In this document: piece after piece, positions 59,087-64,000 of the stretch
How positions within the stretch are numbered: the first letter of the stretch is position 1
How the letters are laid out: every line of letters starts with the position of its first letter
Assembly (NCBI RefSeq): GCF_047948215.1
Contig: NC_134457.1
Location: 89,552,898 to 89,616,897 of the forward strand
Reading direction: 5' to 3'
DNA: 64,000 bases
From: Lycorma delicatula
Lineage: Eukaryota > Arthropoda > Insecta > Hemiptera > Fulgoridae
Notes under the pieces: model-generated
Told to the model about the DNA's origin: nothing
Seen by the model: the letters and a program-made list of their open reading frames with translations, nothing else
Database searches by the model: none
Program-made: the position numbers and the translations under genes

Positions 59087-59690
59087 GTCTGATGTGGACA
59101 CTACATGACTTCCTTGTACGCCTAATAAATTACATATATTTTTTATTATATATTTTTCTTCTTTTTTTTTTTTGTTATTGAATTATTATTTAATGTAATT
59201 TTTTTCAATTAGAGGTTAATAATTATTAATAAATAATATATTTAAATTAAAAAAAAAAAATGAAGTCCGATTCCAGCCGATGTGCCTTTCCCTTGTAAGA
59301 TCCAAATATTTCATTAATTAAATTTTTATTGGGTTATAACTCTGGAATCAATGAAAATAAGTACCACTTATGATATACGGTTGATAAGCTCGGAATGAGG
59401 GCTTACTACTGCGAAAAAGTACAAAATCCAAATTTTTGGGATTTGTGTTTTTTTGGACACTTTTGGTCCAGTCGGTTGCAATCAAAAGAGAAGGTGCACA
59501 ACTAGATGTTACAAAAGTCCTAAATCCAAAATGTTAACATTTTACGACTAATCGCTTTTGAGTTATGCGAGATATATACGTACGTACAGACGTTACGCCG
59601 AAACTAATCAAAATGGATATTTCTGCTGAAATCTGCAAACCGAAATTTTTCGCGATTACAATACTGCCTTGTTCGAAAAGAAAGAAATTT
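59087..59690 (-). mobile_element. Short non-autonomous element, family A copy 4, reversed
   Basis: Read on the + strand it starts GTCTGATGTGGACACTACATG then ACTTCCTTGTACGCC, and ends TTCGCGATTACAATACTGCC, TTGTTCG. It matches the other copies throughout in reverse. It lies head-to-head with copy 5, 126 bases away. Confidence 0.8.
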
Positions 59691-59816
59691 TAACATTTTA
59701 ATAATAGTTAAAATTTTCATTAATATTCTAAATAAAATTATAACTTCTTTAATTAAATACTCTAATTCCACCAGACTTAAAATTCGGTAATTGATTAAAA
59801 ATTTTTGTAATCTTTT

Positions 59817-60485
59817 TACTTCCTTGTATGAAGTAAAGGAATGGAAGTATTGTAATCGCGAAAAATTTCGGGTTTCATATTTTAACGGAAATATCCATTT
59901 TGTTGACCTTCCTTGAATCCATTTTGACTAGTATCGGCGTGACGTATCTCGCATAATTCAAAAACTATTAGCCATAGAATGTTGAAATTTTGGATTTAGG
60001 ACTGTTGTAACATCTAGTTGTGCATCTTCTCTTTTGATTGCAATCAACTGGACCAAAAGTGTCCAAAAAGCCCAAAATCCAAAATATTTGACTTTTTCTT
60101 AACTCCAGTAATAAGCTCTCTTTGAGAGCTTTTCAACAATATATCGTAAGTGGTACTTATTTTCGTTGGTTCCAGAGTTATACCCAAATAAAATTTTAAT
60201 TAATGAAATATTTGGGTCTTACAAGGGGAAGGCACGTCGGTTGGAATCTGACTTCATTTTCTTTTTTTTTCAATTTTTTTTTTGTAATTTAAATATATTG
60301 ATTTATTAATAGTTATTAACCTCCGATTGTAAAAAAGTTTTACAATAAATAATAAGTGAATAATAACAATTAAAAAAAATATGAAAAAAATTAAGTTATT
60401 AGTGAAATAAATTTTTTATTTTTTTTAAATGTGTGTATGCAATTTAATAGTCGTGCAAGGAAGTTATGTGGTCTCCAGATCAAAT
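59817..60485 (+). mobile_element. Short non-autonomous element, family A copy 5
   Basis: Starts TACTTCCTTGTATGAAGTAA then AGGAATGGAAGTATTG, with a short local duplication of GGAA. It ends GTCGTGCAAGGAAGTTATG then TGGTCTCCAGATCAAATTT. The GTACGTACGTA block present in other copies has been deleted. Confidence 0.8.
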
Positions 60486-60555
60486 TTTTTTTAGTAAATG
60501 TTAATCCTGAAATATTCAAAAAGTAGTAAATCCTAATAACAAAAATTTGATACCA

Positions 60556-61570
60556 AAGTTTCCTGCATTGGTTATTTATTCTTATATAGTGGAAAAATAA
60601 TGATACGTGAAAAAGTTACTTAAGATTTTTTTTGAAGATGGGGGTAATTTATGATGAAATTTTATGGTAAAATCATCGTTATATGTTTAAATAAGCCAAT
60701 AAAATTAAACATTAAAGAGTTCTGAATTTTTTTTATGCTTTCCCACAGATGCTTGGAATCATCTTCCAAGAAAATTGTTAATTTTTTCTACGTTTATGCT
60801 AAATGGAGGAAGTAAAAGATTTCTTTTTTCGTAATGAGGGGTGGATTATGATGAAATTATGGTGAAATTTTATTGTAATAAATTATTAATAATATAAAAC
60901 TTTTAATATTGTTAAAAGTTTAAATAAATCAAAAAAAGTTTTAAGAAATTAAAAAAAAATATATATTTAAATATTTTAATCGGCTACCCAATTCTCAATA
61001 TTGCTTCCAAAGTATTTTTTTGGGGGTCACTTACATTACTGCTATGCCTAGGAAGACATTTGAAAACTAAAAAAGAAACTTTGGTTACAAAATATGTAAT
61101 AAATAAAAAAAATAGCTTTTTCGATTTTTAAGGAAGGGGGAATTTTAGGGCTAAATGTTTTTAAAGTGGTAAGAAAAGAATGCACAAATGTACTGAGTTT
61201 AATAAAAAGTGAGGTTATGTTAGCAAAATTTTTAGAAAATTGATTCCAAAAAAAATATCTACCCCATCCCCTAGAGATATTGACCCCAAACTTTTACCAA
61301 CAAATTGTTCCATATACAGGAGTGTATGTATAAAATTTCATAAAAAATCGGCTAATCCAGTTAAAAGTTATATTAAGCTTTAAATACGTCGATAGACTTG
61401 CATACGTGCATACAAATATTATCCCTCTCCCACTTTTTTTTTATTTGTGAGGTCCCTGGGTCATGAACCGTCGATAAATGCAAAAAAACAACCCCATATC
61501 CCATTTTTTTATCGATTACCATACTTTCCTTCTTGCAGCATCGTTCTACAGCTACGATGAAAGGAAAGTA
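60556..61570 (+). mobile_element. Inverted-repeat element, family C copy 2, longest
   Basis: Begins AGTTTCCTGCATTGGTTATT and ends CTACGATGAAAGGAAAGTA. Near the 3' end, ATACTTTCCTTCTTGCAGCA and TCGTTCTACAGCTACGATGA form a short stem. Inner blocks: GGGGTAATTTATGATGAAA, AATCATCTTCCAAGAAAA, TAATCGGCTACCCAATTC, ATGCCTAGGAAGACAT, GAGGTCCCTGGGTCATGAAC. It is about 1.0 kb and has no conserved open frame. Confidence 0.75.
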
Positions 61571-62369
61571 AAATGTATGTATTTCAGTAAAATTATGTAC
61601 AGTGTAGTAAAATAGAGATAAAATTAAGATGTTACAAAAAATGAAATTACAAAAAATCCAGATGTTTGTTTAATAAAATAATCACTGTTTAAAAATATAT
61701 AATTTACTACAGAAATGTTTTTTAAAAAATTCCATTTAAACTTATTAAAAAAAAACATATAAGAAAAAACCTACAAAAACAAAAAAAAGAAACTGAGTAA
61801 AGTTACTGTGCTTATAAAAATATATAATTTCTTAAAAATTGCAGAAAAACGAGAAAGTTACAGTGCATTTAGTAAACTAAACTTAGTGACTGTCAGTGAA
61901 CAAAATGTAGGCTTTTATGTTGATCTTCGTTTATGAGCTGCAAGATTCCACAATCGTTTTAAAAAACAAATGTGTGTGTAAATTAGCATTCTTTTCATCG
62001 CTCCAGCCAGAATATATTGATAAAAAAACAGCCATCTTTTTGTCTGACAGCGGAAGTCATTACGTCATAGCTCATGCTTGACCAATTAATGTGTTTCCGT
62101 CTGTTTTTTCAGAAGTTAATTTCATGATTAGTTTAACGTAGCCCTAAATTCATATTCTTATAAACAATCTTTTTACTTTTATGGTGAATTAATCATTAAA
62201 AAAAATATTACATATATATTTTGTACAACATCGAATTACAAAAAATTATTTAAAAAACTTAATAAAACAAACATCAATAAAAATACATTTCTTGTTGAAG
62301 CAAAGCATTATTTTAATAGTATTTTAAATTTCTAAAATCGTCTGTTTATTATTTTTTTAAATTGCCTAG
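61571..62369. other. Intron DNA, no gene seen
   Basis: AT-rich. The patch CTCCAGCCAGAATATATTGA to TGTCTGACAGCGGAAGTCAT (about 62000-62060) is slightly richer but unidentified. Confidence 0.4.
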
Positions 62370-62536
62370 TGCGGATGAAAGCAGTTTGGATGGAAATTAC
62401 CACAATTTTTTGTTTTTTTGGAATCTTTGGGTCATTAAATGGCGAGAAATGCAAAAAACCCATACCCCATTTTTCGACTGATTATCGTACTTTCCTTCTT
62501 GCAGCATAGCATTAGAGTTATGATGCCAGGAAGGTA
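62370..62536 (+). mobile_element. Inverted-repeat element, family C copy 3, 3' end only
   Basis: GGAATCTTTGGGTCATTAAAT, CCCATACCCCATTTTTCGAC, ATCGTACTTTCCTTCTTGCA then GAGTTATGATGCCAGGAAGG. It matches the last 170 bases of copy 2 and lies less than 300 bases upstream of the second CMIP-like exon. Confidence 0.65.
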
Positions 62537-62820
62537 AAAATGGTATCAAAACCCATTTATAGGAAGAATTTGTCATCGTTGATCTACCAATTCAAACAAA
62601 GTAACTGAAATAAATTTTTAGTTTGTTATTTAAATTTTTTAAATTTATTTTAAAGTAGAAAATAACAAAATTATAAGCGTAGCATTAAATGATTTGAATT
62701 TATAGGGAAGGATGGTTTATCTTTAATCAAATTTTTTTTAAAGTTAAATTTATTTTGTCTTAATTTCAAATTATTTAAAAATATTATTCTTGCTTAATTT
62801 GTTGCATCATCTTGTTACAG

Positions 62821-62871
62821 GCTAACAATGCTTATACCAGAGATCAGTGGTATCATTCCATAAAATGGAAG
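62821..62871 (+). CDS. Cmip: Next exon of the same PH-domain (CMIP-like) gene
   Basis: This 51-base, 17-codon exon is flanked by the acceptor TTGTTACAG (ending at 62820) and the donor GTAAGAT (from 62872). It encodes ANNAYTRDQWYHSIKWK. That is a typical PH-domain C-terminal helix, with the near-invariant Trp and the pattern RDQW-x-HS-x-x-WK, and it closely resembles the CMIP segment RDQWFHSLQWK as I recall it. Both this exon and the one at 37559-37684 start and end in phase 0, so the join reads LLQ-ANNAY without interruption, as expected across this part of CMIP. No later exon is recognisable before the window ends. Another PH protein is possible, but the joined match favours CMIP. Confidence 0.75.
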
Positions 62872-64000
62872 GTAAGATAAATTCTTAATTATTATTTCCA
62901 ATTTTTTTTTGTTCTTCTAAAAATATAACAAACTTACTTATATGTGTTACTTATATGTGTGGTGTTATGTTTTTACCTCAACTATTATACTACCGTATTT
63001 AATTAGTTACCTATTTGTAATATGGTGTGGTATAGCGATTTTTTTTATATTTGTGCATATGATAATATAAGGTTAATTGAACAGCTTGATTGAGCAATCA
63101 AAAACATAACATAACATAATACAAATAATAGAAGCTGTTTAATATATTTTTTAAAACAGACTTCTTAAATAATCTCTTTCACTCAAAATCTCTCTCTCTC
63201 ACTCTCTCTCTCTCTCTCTCTCGTACAGTTACCCTCTAGTTGTAAAACATAACTTAAAAATATAGTAAATCATGTTCTGAATTATGCAAAAATATAATTC
63301 TGAAACAGTAATTTCTTACATTACAACAAAATACTCGTATTTAGAATTATTTTTAGGAAATTTTCCAGAAATTATGATAAATATTAATGATAATGATGCA
63401 AATATAATTTACAGAATTAAAAATAAGCAGATTTAAAAACTTAGCCGCTTTGAATTCTAAATTTTCAAATAAATTAAAAAAAATTTCATACGCTTTGTAT
63501 TCTACTTCAAAAATTACCGACTAATCTGGTATGTTTGCTCTGTAACATTTCTCTTTAACATCATTCCCGTAGTAATATTGTAACATTTAATTGGCTTTTT
63601 TCCTCGTAAATTATCCGATATTATCTCAATAAACCCACTTCAACGTTTTTTTTTTCTATTACCAGTATCAACATACGAAGGATAACTAACTGCATGCACC
63701 AATATCAGTGTGTAAAATTGGCAGTGGTTCACAAAACGACTGTACTAAAAAATTATATAATATAATTATATTATATATATAAATTAAACGATAGATTTAA
63801 ACGGTATCAAAATTATGTTTATTTGACCAAGCACCAAACATGTTGAATTTGACACACGTAACTTCAATAAAACAAAATCAGTTTTCACGCGGTACCATGA
63901 CCTAGATATCCGTTAACAACTTCCCTACGTAAATAAATAATCGTAATGCTTTGAAGCAAACATATAAACATAAAAGTATGACGAAACTAAATTAAACATA
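62872..64000. other. Downstream intron of the CMIP-like gene, to the window edge
   Basis: Follows the donor GTAAGAT. It contains a (CT)n run at 63189-63222 and otherwise AT-rich sequence. No further exon recognised. Confidence 0.45.
63189..63222. repeat. (CT)n microsatellite
   Basis: About 16 units with one interruption (CAC) near 63200. Confidence 0.9.

Larger units (their letters stand above)
37685..62820 (+). other. Large intron of the CMIP-like gene
   Basis: The intron runs from the donor GTACGT at 37685 to the acceptor TTACAG ending at 62820, about 25.1 kb. It is full of mobile elements on both strands: SINEs, short elements A3-A5, C2-C4 and E3-E4, a long-inverted-repeat element and a decayed transposase. 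I saw no other exon with good splice sites and a recognisable product, but a short exon could be missed by eye. The call depends on the two exons belonging to one transcript. Confidence 0.65.

Noticed and set aside
1..64000. Endogenous viral elements, LTR pairs or a bacterial-type gene cluster
   Set aside because: I found no viral protein motif, no long direct repeats that would mark LTRs, and no tightly packed open frames.

Overview
This looks like nuclear DNA from an animal, most likely an insect; a sap-sucking hemipteran is my guess from the repeat style, not something the sequence proves. The window is strongly AT-rich by eye and has long dinucleotide microsatellites, several decayed mariner-type transposons, tRNA-derived SINEs and many short elements with inverted ends. 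There are no bacterial-style operons, and nearly all open frames are chance frames or fall inside repeats.

The one host gene I can support is a pair of short exons on the + strand, at 37559-37684 and 62821-62871. They splice in phase 0 across an intron of about 25 kb. Together they encode 59 residues that read as the C-terminal half of a pleckstrin-homology (PH) domain, closest in my memory to C-Maf-inducing protein (CMIP). I found no first exon, no last exon and no promoter. The rest of the window is then intron, or upstream intron and flank, filled with mobile elements.

Layout: an unidentified open frame at the left edge and a SINE (1-1.4 kb); a mariner with terminal repeats, broken and carrying a GC-rich insert (3.6-5.2 kb); AT-rich DNA with foldback element E1 and short repeats A1, A2, B1 and B2 (6-15 kb); a cluster of perfect hairpins (20.35 kb); inverted-repeat elements C1, E2 and a 29.7 kb element (22-30 kb); a rearranged mariner (31.7-32.4 kb); a transposase tail joined to three tandem units, the first with a histone-mRNA-type 3' stem-loop (35-35.9 kb); CMIP-like exon 1 (37.6 kb); the large intron with SINEs, A3, E3, E4, C4, a long-inverted-repeat element, a transposase pseudogene, a head-to-head A4/A5 pair, C2 and C3 (41-62.5 kb); and CMIP-like exon 2 (62.8 kb).

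No co-ordinated multi-gene system is visible. The most unusual signals are the nested perfect palindromes at 20354-20446, the tandem histone-like stem-loop units at 35651-35850, SINEs with different tRNA heads on one shared tail, and families of short elements whose ends resemble each other. All repeat families were defined by eye from copies inside this window, so their boundaries are approximate.
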